DNA from: Oligoflexia bacterium
GTDB taxonomy: Bacteria; Bdellovibrionota; Bdellovibrionia; JABDDW01
Length of the DNA: 64,000 bases
Direction: 5' to 3'
Assembly: GCA_016715815.1 (NCBI GenBank)
Contig: JADJXN010000001.1
Span: 313,501-377,500, forward strand
Position numbers and translations under genes: made by a program. The notes beneath the pieces were generated by a model. That model saw nothing but the letters and a program-made list of their open reading frames with translations, was not told the origin of the DNA and made no database searches. Numbering within the stretch: the stretch's first letter is position 1; each line of letters starts with the position of its first letter. Of the stretch, positions 52,601 through 60,903 are shown piece after piece.

Positions 52601-52813
52601 CACTGCGTTGATATGATATTAAGCGGTGACATAAAAGCTATTGTTAATACAACTTCTGGTTCTAAATCTGTAAGTGATAGCTTTAGTATTAGAAGAGGAA
52701 GTTTAGAAAAAAACATCCCTTGTTTAACAGAAATTTCAGCAGCTAAAGCGTTTGTCAAAGTACTTTTAAAAAGCCAAAGAACAAACAAAAATATTAGAGT
52801 GAACCCACTATGA
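49625..52813 (+). CDS. carB: Carbamoyl-phosphate synthase large subunit
   Basis: 1062 residues from a TTG overlapping the previous stop. Two ATP-grasp halves: [24 protein letters not shown] near the start and [24 protein letters not shown] in the second half, with FTLGGSGGG and FVLGGRKME loops. The allosteric MGS-like domain lies at the end ([24 protein letters not shown]). It makes carbamoyl phosphate for pyrimidines and arginine. Ends inside the ATG of the next gene. Confidence 0.98.
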   Translation: [1062 protein letters not shown]

Positions 52814-53661
52814 AGTTTATTTTTTTAACAGCGTTACTATTTTTAAATATCTGCTATGCAGAGATCCCTAAAGAAATTGTGATGGGGTTTGTTCCCGGTG
52901 AAAATCCAGAAAAAATTAAAAAAAGTGCCTCAGATTTTGCTCAATTTTTAGAAAAAAAATTAAATGTTCAAGTTGAGGTGTTTGTGCCGTCAAATTATGA
53001 TGGGCTTGTAACGGCCATGGCAGATAAAAAAATTGATTTTGGATTTTTCTCAGCTCTAACTTTCGTAGAAGCAGAAAAAAAAGCCCATGCTAAAGTACTT
53101 TTAAAAAAAGTATGGAAATCACCCTACTATTACAGTGCACTAGTAGTACTTAAAAAATCCGCCATTAAGAGCATTGAAGGTTTGAAAAATAAAAAAATTG
53201 GCTTTGTAGATGAAAAAAGTGCTTCTGGCTTTTTATACCCAAAAGCTATGTTTTTAAAAAAAGGTATTAAGCCTGAAAAATACTTTTCTGAGATTAAATT
53301 TTATGGCAATCATGAAGCGACCATAGACGCTTTATTTAAAAATAAAGTTGATGCTGTTGCTGTGTTTTCTGACGATGCAAAAGGGCAATCAGGGGCATGG
53401 TTGAAAAATAAAAATTATAATAAAAACATAAATATATTATGGCTCAGTGAACCCATCCCCAATGACCCGCTTTGTGTGAGAGAGGATTTTTATGAAAAAT
53501 ACCCTCGCTATACACATGATTTAATGTTTACTTTAATTGATATGCAAGACAACCCTGAAGAAAAAGAGCTCTTAAAGCATTTTATAGGAGCTGATTCTTT
53601 AGCTTTAGCTACAAGTAGACAATATGATCCAGTTAGAGAGCTTATAAAATACACAAAATGA
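52810..53661 (+). CDS. PhnD-like periplasmic substrate-binding protein
   Basis: 283 residues. The signal peptide MKFIFLTALLFLNICYA is followed by the phosphate/phosphite/phosphonate-binding (PhnD) family pattern: EIVMGFVPGENPEKI, KKIDFGFFSALTFVEAEKKA, SIEGLKNKKIGFVDEKSASGFLYPKAM and WLSEPIPNDPLCVRED. Usually it serves a PhnCE transporter; here the following ATPase and permease are of a different (export, ABC-2) class, so it could be a stand-alone receptor or sensor. It overlaps carB and the ATPase gene by 4 bases. Confidence 0.82.
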   Translation: MKFIFLTALLFLNICYAEIPKEIVMGFVPGENPEKIKKSASDFAQFLEKKLNVQVEVFVPSNYDGLVTAMADKKIDFGFFSALTFVEAEKKAHAKVLLKKVWKSPYYYSALVVLKKSAIKSIEGLKNKKIGFVDEKSASGFLYPKAMFLKKGIKPEKYFSEIKFYGNHEATIDALFKNKVDAVAVFSDDAKGQSGAWLKNKNYNKNINILWLSEPIPNDPLCVREDFYEKYPRYTHDLMFTLIDMQDNPEEKELLKHFIGADSLALATSRQYDPVRELIKYTK

Positions 53662-54374
53662 ACCACGCAATAAGAGTAAATGAGTTAACTAAATCTTTTT
53701 ACTCTCCCTTTTTACGGAAGAAAAATTTAGCTCTAAACCAGCTAAGCTTTGAAGTTGAAAAAGGTAAAATGGTAGGTTTTTTGGGGGCCAACGGTGCGGG
53801 TAAAACAACAACGCTTAAAATTTTACTAAATTTAATTAAAGCAGATAGCGGTTCTTTTGAAATTGTTGATAAAACTAAAATCGGATTTTTGCCAGAGAGA
53901 CCTTATTTTTATGACTATTTAACGGGCATTGAATTTATAGATTTTTGTTTAAAGATTTTTAATATTAAAAAAACTGAATCTGAAATTTTAGAGTTATTTA
54001 GTAAATTTAATATCCAGAATGCTGCAAAAATGCAATTAAGGCAATACAGCAAGGGAATGCTACAGAGAGTTGGGCTTATTCAAGCTACGGTTAATAACCC
54101 TGAGCTTCTAATATTAGATGAGCCAATGAGTGGTCTTGATCCTGATGGAAGAAGTGCAATAATTAATTTTATGCAACAAATTCATAAAGCGGGTGCCACC
54201 TTATTTTTTAGTACTCATCTCATTTCAGATATTGAAAAATATTGTGATGAAGTTGTTATCATTGATAAAGGAAAACTTATTGCTCATGACAAAGTAAAAA
54301 CATTACTGGAAAAGCATAAATCAAACTCATCTTTAGAGGAAATATTTTTAAAGCTAAAAAGAGGTGATGTTTGA
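53658..54374 (+). CDS. ABC-2 type transporter ATP-binding protein
   Basis: 238 residues. Walker A GANGAGKTTT, a signature-like QYSKGMLQRVGLIQA, Walker B LLILDEPMSGLDP and H-loop FFSTHLI. The closest style is the NatA/CcmA-like export group, whose partner permeases are ABC-2. It overlaps the permease by 4 bases. The substrate is unknown, and the reading frame of its partner is interrupted, so the transporter may be inactive. Confidence 0.92.
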   Translation: MNHAIRVNELTKSFYSPFLRKKNLALNQLSFEVEKGKMVGFLGANGAGKTTTLKILLNLIKADSGSFEIVDKTKIGFLPERPYFYDYLTGIEFIDFCLKIFNIKKTESEILELFSKFNIQNAAKMQLRQYSKGMLQRVGLIQATVNNPELLILDEPMSGLDPDGRSAIINFMQQIHKAGATLFFSTHLISDIEKYCDEVVIIDKGKLIAHDKVKTLLEKHKSNSSLEEIFLKLKRGDV

Positions 54375-55137
54375 ATAAATCTATTCTTATAGCTATTAAC
54401 ACGTTTAAAGAAATGATTCGAGATCGAGTGCTGTATCTTTTATTGTTTTTTAGTTTCTTCTTAATTGCATTTAGCTATCTTTTGGGAGCTCTTAGCTTTG
54501 CAGAACAACAAAGAATCATTACAAACATGGGGTTAATGGCTATACAAATTTCTTGTTGTGGTTTGGCTGTTTTTTTAGGCTCAAGCCTTGTATGGCGTGA
54601 AATTGAAAGGCAAACTGTTCTTGTTTTGCTAAGTAAGCCTATCTCTCGGTTTGAATTTTTATTTGGTAAGTATTTGGGTTTAAGTTTGGTTTTAATTTTA
54701 CTTAATGCTTTTTTATCCTTAGTTTTATTTATTGTTTGTTATAAATTTGAGTTTTTTACTTTTAAAAATTATTCCTATTTCCAATTGGTGTATTTTTAGA
54801 GGCCCAACTGCTTTTATCAATTTCAATGATGTTTGGCGTTTTTTGTAAACCTGTGCTCACTGTTTTATTTTCTATTTCAACATGGATTATTGGTCATTTT
54901 ATGAGTGATTTACATTTTTTTAGCCAAAAAAGTAAAATTGAAATTTATAAAAGGTTTGGAGACATTTTTTCAAAGTATTTTTTAAATTTAGAAAGACTTA
55001 ATTTTAGAGAAGCAGTTATTTACCAAGATGCCATTTCTTCTTTGGTTATTTTAAAATCTTTAGTTTATACTTTAGTATGGCTAATAATTTTTATGTTTAT
55101 TACTCATAAAGTATTTAATAGGCGGGACTTTGTTTGA
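54371..55137 (+). pseudogene. ABC-2 permease interrupted by a frameshift in a T5 run
   Basis: The first part (54371-54799, 142 residues) has N-terminal helices (YLLLFFSFFLIAFSYLLGAL, GLAVFLGSSLVW, GLSLVLILLNAFLSLVLFIV) and stops at ...FQLVYF. The second part continues in the -1 frame with FLEAQLLLSISMMFGVFCKPVLTVLF to 55137, three or so more helices in the usual ABC-2 order. One extra T in the T5 run at 54793-54797 restores one continuous protein of about 255 residues. Explanations are a true mutation, a -1 ribosomal slip at TTT before the TAG, or a sequence error. The high similarity of style on both sides argues that the break is recent or artefactual. Confidence 0.8.
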
Positions 55138-55921
55138 TTTTACCTTAATTTTATTTTTATTTGTTTTAGGCGCCTGCTTTGGAAGCTTTGGCGGAGTTGT
55201 TGTACTTAGACTCATGAAAGGGCAAAGTATTATTTCTCCTAAAAGCTTTTGCCAAGAGTGCAATACTGCCATTGCGTTTTATGACAATATTCCTCTTATT
55301 TCCTATCTTGTTTTAAAAGGTCGTTGTAGGAAATGTGCTAAACCCATAGGCAAAAAATTATTTTTAATAGAACTTTTGAGTGCCTTGATTTTTGTGTCAC
55401 TATTTTTAAAACTTGGCCTTACTTGGAATTATGTTGAGGCAGTTGTGCTTTCATGGGGAATGCTTGTTATTAGCTTTATTGATTTTGATCACCGCATTAT
55501 TCCCGATGTTTTTACTTTGCCTGGAATTTTAATTGGCATTTTAGGAGCATGGGTAAATCCGGATCGCACAGTCGTAACATCACTTATGGGTTTTTTAGCT
55601 GGTGGTGGAGTTTTATGGACGGTAGCTTTTATTTATTCAGCCGTAAAAAAAGAAGAGGGGATGGGTGGGGGGGACATCAAACTTTTGGCCTGGATTGGTG
55701 CTGTTATGGGGTGGCAAGCGGTTATATACACCATCTTGGTGAGCAGTGTGCTTGGTTCGGTAGTAGGAATTTTAATGGGCATAAGACAAAAGTCCAGCCA
55801 AGGACTTTTAAAAACCTCTATTCCCTTTGGCCCCTTTTTGAGTTTAGCTGCCTTTAGCTTCTTTTTTATGGGTGAGGAGTTAATTAAGAAATACCTGCAG
55901 TTTTTCTTTCCTTTTTATTAA
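55130..55921 (+). CDS. pilD: Type IV prepilin peptidase / methyltransferase
   Basis: 263 residues from a TTG overlapping the permease stop by 8 bases. Two CxxC pairs (CQEC, CRKC) form the zinc site of the N-terminal methyltransferase domain. Aspartyl protease Asp residues are in IDFDHRIIPD and MGGGDIKLLAWIG. Seven or so membrane segments. It removes the leader of pilins and pseudopilins. It lies immediately before the pilMNOPQ operon. Confidence 0.95.
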   Translation: MFDFTLILFLFVLGACFGSFGGVVVLRLMKGQSIISPKSFCQECNTAIAFYDNIPLISYLVLKGRCRKCAKPIGKKLFLIELLSALIFVSLFLKLGLTWNYVEAVVLSWGMLVISFIDFDHRIIPDVFTLPGILIGILGAWVNPDRTVVTSLMGFLAGGGVLWTVAFIYSAVKKEEGMGGGDIKLLAWIGAVMGWQAVIYTILVSSVLGSVVGILMGIRQKSSQGLLKTSIPFGPFLSLAAFSFFFMGEELIKKYLQFFFPFY

Positions 55922-55931
55922 TCTAAGTCAT

Positions 55932-55960
55932 TTGACAAGAATACAAAATTTAGGTCTACT
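55932..55960 (+). promoter_or_regulatory. Probable sigma-70 promoter of pilMNOPQ
   Basis: TTGACA (55932-55937), 17 bases, TCTACT (55955-55960). It lies 62 bases before the pilM ATG, in the only gap between pilD and pilM. Confidence 0.6.
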
Positions 55961-56021
55961 AAATGTGGGGATTTGTTCCAGATAACGCTACTTTGATGCA
56001 CAACACTAAGGAACAATTTAA

Positions 56022-57071
56022 ATGTTTTTTGGATCAAACAAAATATTAGGACTCGATATAGGTGCAAGCACCATTAAGCTTGTTGAAATTGAGGGTACTA
56101 GAAAAATAACTCTTACCAGTTTTGGTTATGTGCCAACCCCTCGCGGGGCAGTTCATGCTGGAGAAATAATTCAGCCAGAGCAAGTTACACAAGCTATTAT
56201 TGATTTAGTAAATCAAACAAAAACTAAAAGAAAAAAAACAGTGGTTGGTATTAGTGGGACAGCCATGATTACAAAAAGAATTTCTGTTCCGCGAATGGAA
56301 GAAAATCTTTTGGCTGAGCAGTTACGTTGGGAAGCAGAACAATACATACCTTTTGACGTTAATGAAATTAACCTGGGATATTCTTTACTTAAAAACACAC
56401 AAGTCAGCTCAGAGCAAATGAATATTTTATTAATTGCTGCTAAAAAGGATCTTGTTTTTAAGTACGCTGAGGTTGTCGAAGCGGCAGGACTTAATTGCAT
56501 CATCGCCGATGTCAATGGTTTTGCTTTAAGTAATTGTTACAATTATAACTACGCTTCTACCGGCCCAAGAACTGTTGGGTTAATGAGTATGGGGGCAAGC
56601 CTTACTCAGTTTGTAGTCATTGAAAATGGGGATGTTACCTTTTGTAGAGATATACCAGTAGGAGGAATAACTTTTACCTCAGACATTCAAAAAACCATGG
56701 GAATCAGCTTTGATGAAGCAGAAGCGCTAAAAATATCTGCCGGTCGTGGCCAGCCAGTTCCTCAAGAAGTTATGGATAGTATTAACTTAACATGTGAGTC
56801 AATCACGGATGAAATAAGAAGAAGTTTTGATTTTTATTTAGCAACTGCAGGCGATGTTAGCATATCCAAATTTTTTGTTACTGGAGGGGGATTCTCATTA
56901 AAAACACTTAGAGAAAAAATGCAAACTGTGTTGGGTGTTGGTCTTGAATCTTTTAATCCCTTTCAGACAATCAGTTATGATCACAGGGCATTTAATGATG
57001 ATTTTATTCACCAAATAAGCCCATTTATCAGCATCGGTTTAGGCCTTGCTATGAGGCAGACCAACTTATGA
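56022..57071 (+). CDS. pilM: Type IV pilus inner-membrane assembly protein PilM
   Basis: 349 residues, FtsA/actin-like fold: ILGLDIGASTIKLVEIEG (phosphate 1), QLRWEAEQYIPFDVNEINLGY, VGLMSMGASLTQFVVI and FVTGGGFSLK (adenosine). It sits at the cytoplasmic face of the type IV pilus alignment complex and binds the PilN N-terminus. First gene of pilMNOPQ; it overlaps pilN by 4 bases. Confidence 0.96.
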   Translation: MFFGSNKILGLDIGASTIKLVEIEGTRKITLTSFGYVPTPRGAVHAGEIIQPEQVTQAIIDLVNQTKTKRKKTVVGISGTAMITKRISVPRMEENLLAEQLRWEAEQYIPFDVNEINLGYSLLKNTQVSSEQMNILLIAAKKDLVFKYAEVVEAAGLNCIIADVNGFALSNCYNYNYASTGPRTVGLMSMGASLTQFVVIENGDVTFCRDIPVGGITFTSDIQKTMGISFDEAEALKISAGRGQPVPQEVMDSINLTCESITDEIRRSFDFYLATAGDVSISKFFVTGGGFSLKTLREKMQTVLGVGLESFNPFQTISYDHRAFNDDFIHQISPFISIGLGLAMRQTNL

Positions 57072-57673
57072 TTAAAGTAAACCTACTCAGAGATATTAGT
57101 GAAATAGCAGCTCCTAAAAAAAGATTTACATTTGGTTCAAGCCCCTCTGCATCTGCTGAGGTGTCAGCTTCTGAGGGTGGCTTGGCAATAAGACTTGTAT
57201 TGTTTATTTTACCCATAGTGTTTGCTTTTGGTTACCAAAAATATCAAAAAATGCTTTCAGATGCAGATTTAAGGAATCTTCAAAGTGAGCATGAAGCGTT
57301 ACAAGCTAAACTAAAATCTCTTGACCCGGTTATCAGTGAGGTTGAAAGATTTCAAGAGGAAAAAAGAAAGCTAAACTCACAGCTTGAGGTTATTAAACAG
57401 CTTTCCAAAGAAAGATTAAAGAATGTTAAAAGCCTTGATATGCTTCAAACAATTATTCCCCCTAAAGCGTGGCTAACAAGTTTAAAAGTTATAGATAAAA
57501 AAGTAGAAATGGAAGGTATGGCAGTTGATGACATCGTGATTTCTGAATTTATGCAAGCTATGAGCACAACAATTTATTTTTCTAATGTTACTCTGATTGG
57601 TAGTGAAGAGTTTAAGCAGCAAGATGGGGCAGTAAAAAAATTTAAAATAAAATGTAATCTGGAGAATTTATAA
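57068..57673 (+). CDS. pilN: Type IV pilus assembly protein PilN
   Basis: 201 residues. The conserved PilM-binding N-terminus is MIKVNLLRD. One membrane helix lies at about 41-55 (AIRLVLFILPIVFAFGYQKY), then a coiled coil (60-115) and a periplasmic ferredoxin-like domain. The cytoplasmic segment between motif and helix is longer than usual (S/A-rich, about residues 10-40). It dimerises with PilO. The stop overlaps the pilO start. Confidence 0.93.
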   Translation: MIKVNLLRDISEIAAPKKRFTFGSSPSASAEVSASEGGLAIRLVLFILPIVFAFGYQKYQKMLSDADLRNLQSEHEALQAKLKSLDPVISEVERFQEEKRKLNSQLEVIKQLSKERLKNVKSLDMLQTIIPPKAWLTSLKVIDKKVEMEGMAVDDIVISEFMQAMSTTIYFSNVTLIGSEEFKQQDGAVKKFKIKCNLENL

Positions 57674-58236
57674 TGGCCCTTAAGGAAAGTATTGTCTATC
57701 AATCAAAACTAAAAATATTCTTCATTGGCCTTATTGCGGCCGTGGCTATTTATTATTCATCTGGTATGCAGCCAGCAAATAATCCCAAAATTAGGCAGCT
57801 TAAAAATGACATTTCTGCGGCACAGGAAAAATTAAAGCAAACAATTGAAAAAACTAATAACAAAGCAAAGTTTCAAGAAGAGGTGGAGCAGGTAAGCCAA
57901 ACGGTACGTCTTGCTCTTGATTACTTACCAAAAGAAATTGAAATTCAAAATCTTTTAAAAAAGGTTTACTCAGAGGCACGTTCTGCTGGCGTTCAACTTT
58001 CACAATTTAAACCTAAAGAAGTAATTGCAAAAGATTTTTACGATGAAGTACCAATGGAGATTGAGCTTAAGGGGAGCTACTCCCAAATAGTTATGTTTTT
58101 ATCTTATGTTAGTAAAATTCCTAGAATTATTAATATTCGAAATGTTGAAATAACAGACCCTAAGTTTTTTGATGGAATCCCTCAGATGAAGTTTAAAGGT
58201 GTACTAGTTGCATATAGGTACAAGGAGTCAACATGA
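57673..58236 (+). CDS. pilO: Type IV pilus assembly protein PilO
   Basis: 187 residues. Helix at about 12-30 (KIFFIGLIAAVAIYYS), a coiled coil (35-75) and the periplasmic fold (EIQNLLKKVYSEARSAGVQLSQFKP, FLSYVSKIPRIINIRNVEIT). It partners PilN in the inner-membrane ring and contacts PilP. Overlaps pilP by 4 bases. Confidence 0.93.
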   Translation: MALKESIVYQSKLKIFFIGLIAAVAIYYSSGMQPANNPKIRQLKNDISAAQEKLKQTIEKTNNKAKFQEEVEQVSQTVRLALDYLPKEIEIQNLLKKVYSEARSAGVQLSQFKPKEVIAKDFYDEVPMEIELKGSYSQIVMFLSYVSKIPRIINIRNVEITDPKFFDGIPQMKFKGVLVAYRYKEST

Positions 58237-58757
58237 AAAAGCTAATGACTTTTTTCTTATGCGGCCTTGTTTTTACTTCTCTATATGCTCAAGAAGCGAT
58301 TGTGGAGCCAACAGCACCTGCAGAAGAAATAAAAAATTCAGAAGTACACACGCAAGATGAAAGCAAATTAACTTCAGCAGCAAAGGTTGAAGAGGGTCCG
58401 CTTGCTGGAATTATTGAGAATTACTCTTACAACCCTTCGGGTAGAAAAGATCCTTTTTTGCCATACCAATTGAAAGATGTTGTGGGGGATACTTACGGGC
58501 CGGAGCTTCCTCTTCAAAAATATGATCTTGATCAGCTAAGACTTGTGGGAGTGATTTGGGATGTAGCAAACCCTAAGGCTATGATTATGGATGCTTCTCA
58601 AAAAGGACATGTAGTTAAGGTAAATGATCGTATTGGTCGCAACAATGGTTATGTGGCTAGAATTAGAGAGGGTGAAATAGTCGTTGTTGAAAGTTTTAAA
58701 GGGCTTGACGGAAAAACAATGTATCAAACACAAGTAATGAAGTTATCTTCAGAATAA
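58233..58757 (+). CDS. pilP: Type IV pilus assembly protein PilP
   Basis: 174 residues. The signal is MKKLMTFFLCGLVFTSLYAQ; the usual PilP lipobox Cys is not at the cleavage site (the only Cys is mid-signal), so it may not be lipidated. The C-terminal PilP domain has YSYNPSGRKDPFLPYQ, LDQLRLVGVIWDVANPKAMIMD and VVKVNDRIGRNNGYVARI. It connects PilN/O to the PilQ secretin. It is followed by an 84-base gap with two GC-rich repeats. Confidence 0.92.
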   Translation: MKKLMTFFLCGLVFTSLYAQEAIVEPTAPAEEIKNSEVHTQDESKLTSAAKVEEGPLAGIIENYSYNPSGRKDPFLPYQLKDVVGDTYGPELPLQKYDLDQLRLVGVIWDVANPKAMIMDASQKGHVVKVNDRIGRNNGYVARIREGEIVVVESFKGLDGKTMYQTQVMKLSSE

Positions 58758-58764
58758 AAGAAAG

Positions 58765-58794
58765 GCCTAGAGGCCAGAGGCCTCGGGCCAGACA
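58765..58794 (+). repeat. GC-rich hairpin repeat, copy B
   Basis: Nearly identical to copy A at 32918-32948: same palindrome GAGGCC-AGA-GGCCTC, then CGGGCCAGACA. It is in the pilP-pilQ gap and directly followed by copy C. Confidence 0.75.
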
Positions 58795-58796
58795 AA

Positions 58797-58828
58797 GCCT
58801 GAGCCGGCTAGAGGCTTCGGGCCAGACA
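58797..58828 (+). repeat. GC-rich hairpin repeat, copy C (diverged)
   Basis: Shares GCCTGAG, GGCTAGAGGC, TTCGGGCCAGACA with copies A and B but with several substitutions, and a shorter stem. It ends a few bases before the pilQ ribosome-binding site GGAGG. Confidence 0.65.
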
Positions 58829-58841
58829 TGGAGGATTGAGT

Positions 58842-60848
58842 ATGAAATTTTTTAAAACGGTTTTGATTTTTTTAGTGGCAAGCACACTTATAAGTTGCGC
58901 TTCAAAAGGTCCAAAACCACAAGATCTTCCAGATGTTGCAGAAACAAGTTTGGAAGGTGACACCCAACCTTCCGCAGACACTACCGAGCAAGATCTTCAA
59001 GCCCTTAATGAAGAGTTAGCGCCTGCTACAAATGATCCTCAAACTCAAAACATGGCTGATGAATTTGCAACACCTGCTCCTAACCCAGAAGAGCAGGCTC
59101 AAGCAGAAGGCCAAGCGCCTCCACCTGAGCTACAATCAGAGGCAGCCCTTGCTCCACCTGAGCAATTAGCAGCTCAGCCCGATGAAAAACCAGCAAGAAT
59201 TACAGCTCTTGATTTTAATGCAAATGATAATGGTGGAACCGTTAATATTAGGACAAATAAAGAGGTTAATTTTACTACTAGAAAAAATGATAATACAAAT
59301 CAGTTTATTATTGAGTTAAATAACACCACTGTAGCAGCAAAATTTAAAAGACCTTATATTACAAAAGAATTTCCAGGTGCTATTGCCAGTGTTCAAGCTT
59401 ACCAAGCAAAAGGAGCGGATAAAATAGTTCGCATTGTTGTGCAATTAAGAGCCAATGTAGAGCCTGCAGTTTTACAAAATGCAAATACATTAAGTGTCTC
59501 TGCCTCTGGCCTTTCTCCAGAAGCACAACCACAAGAACAAGTAGCACAGCAAGAAGAACAAACGGCTGAGCCAGGACAGCAAGAGGGGGAAACCCAAGAT
59601 ACCCAAGGTGCCACAGTGGAAGACCCTCAAATCATGAGTAACAAATCTTTTGATTCATTTTTGCTTGGGCAAAATAAGTTTTACGGCAAAAAAATCTCCA
59701 TTGAAGTAACTAATCAAGATGTAAAAGAGGTTTTTAAATTTATTTCTGAAGAAAGTGGCTTAAATATTATTTTAGATGATGATGTAACAGGTAAAGTTAC
59801 AATGAAGTTAAGAAAAGTACCTTGGGACCAAGCCTTGGCTATTATTTTACAATCCAAACAACTTGGCTATATTCGAAACGGAAGTATTTTAAGAGTAGCA
59901 AGTTTAAGAACGCTTAAAACAGAATCTCTAACAGCGCGAGAAGTGTTAGATGCTCAAAAGAGTTTGCAAAACGTTCGTGTGCAGGTTTACCCAATAAGTT
60001 ATGCAAAATCAGATGAGTTATCTACGCAAGTAAAAGATTTACTGACTGCAAGAGGAAAAGTAACTGCAGATAAAAGAACAAATACCATTGTGGTTGCTGA
60101 TATCCCTGAAGTTTTATCTAAAGTAAAAGCATTAATTGCAAAACTTGATACGCAAACACCACAAGTTTTAATTGAAGCAAAAATCATTGAGGCTAGAGAC
60201 ACATTTGAAAGAACTTTGGGTGTAAACAGTTATACTTTTGCACCTGGTACAGCGACCAGCGGTTCTTTGAGTGTATCAACAGGGGTGCTTGATGTAGCGG
60301 GAGATTTTAGTACTTCACTCACACTTTTAGAAAAAGAAAATCAAATTAAGGTTTTATCTTCTCCTAAAATTGTTGCCCTGGACCGTGTTGAAGCTACTAT
60401 TGAGCAGACAACACAGTTTCCTATTAGAACGGTTGTTTCTACGGCTTCAGGAACTTCAACATCAACAAGCTTCCAAGATTTAAAATTACAATTAAAAGTT
60501 AAACCGCAAATTACTATTGATGGCGGAGTGATTATGGATTTAGCAATTTCAAGGGATATTCAGGGGCAATCAGCTGATTCTGTGACTGGGGCAAAAGAAG
60601 TTGGTAAAAGACAGGCTTCAACACAAGTGCTTGTTGAAAACGGAGATACCATTGTTATTGGTGGCATTTATCAATCTGATGTGAGTGAGCAAGAAGGGGG
60701 CGTGCCCTTTTTGAAAGATATTCCGCTTCTTGGTTGGATTTTTAAAGGAACCACAAAGAATAAAGATAAAAATGAGCTGGTCATTATGCTAACTCCAAAG
60801 ATTCTTAACCGCGAAAAGGCATTTGTAAAAGCCCAAGAGGCACTTTAA
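58842..60848 (+). CDS. pilQ: Type IV pilus secretin PilQ, with lipoprotein-type signal
   Basis: 668 residues from the ATG at 58842 (GGAGG nine bases upstream; a TTG at 58836 is too close). MKFFKTVLIFLVASTLISC has a lipobox (LISC) with Cys19. A Gln/Pro/Ala/Glu-rich linker follows, then an AMIN domain (about 120-220), a second acidic linker, N0/N1 secretin domains (about 270-430) and the secretin core (IEAKIIEARDTFERTLGVNSY; VLSSPKIVALDRVEATIEQTTQFP; VIGGIYQSD; PLLGWIFKGTTKNKDKNELVIMLTPKI). It forms the outer-membrane pilus pore. Most PilQ have a plain signal peptide, so the lipid anchor is unusual. Confidence 0.95.
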   Translation: MKFFKTVLIFLVASTLISCASKGPKPQDLPDVAETSLEGDTQPSADTTEQDLQALNEELAPATNDPQTQNMADEFATPAPNPEEQAQAEGQAPPPELQSEAALAPPEQLAAQPDEKPARITALDFNANDNGGTVNIRTNKEVNFTTRKNDNTNQFIIELNNTTVAAKFKRPYITKEFPGAIASVQAYQAKGADKIVRIVVQLRANVEPAVLQNANTLSVSASGLSPEAQPQEQVAQQEEQTAEPGQQEGETQDTQGATVEDPQIMSNKSFDSFLLGQNKFYGKKISIEVTNQDVKEVFKFISEESGLNIILDDDVTGKVTMKLRKVPWDQALAIILQSKQLGYIRNGSILRVASLRTLKTESLTAREVLDAQKSLQNVRVQVYPISYAKSDELSTQVKDLLTARGKVTADKRTNTIVVADIPEVLSKVKALIAKLDTQTPQVLIEAKIIEARDTFERTLGVNSYTFAPGTATSGSLSVSTGVLDVAGDFSTSLTLLEKENQIKVLSSPKIVALDRVEATIEQTTQFPIRTVVSTASGTSTSTSFQDLKLQLKVKPQITIDGGVIMDLAISRDIQGQSADSVTGAKEVGKRQASTQVLVENGDTIVIGGIYQSDVSEQEGGVPFLKDIPLLGWIFKGTTKNKDKNELVIMLTPKILNREKAFVKAQEAL

Positions 60849-60903
60849 AGCTTGGTATTAATTAGTTGTCAGTTAGGCTTTTAGGGACTAAAAACTAAAA
60901 TCA

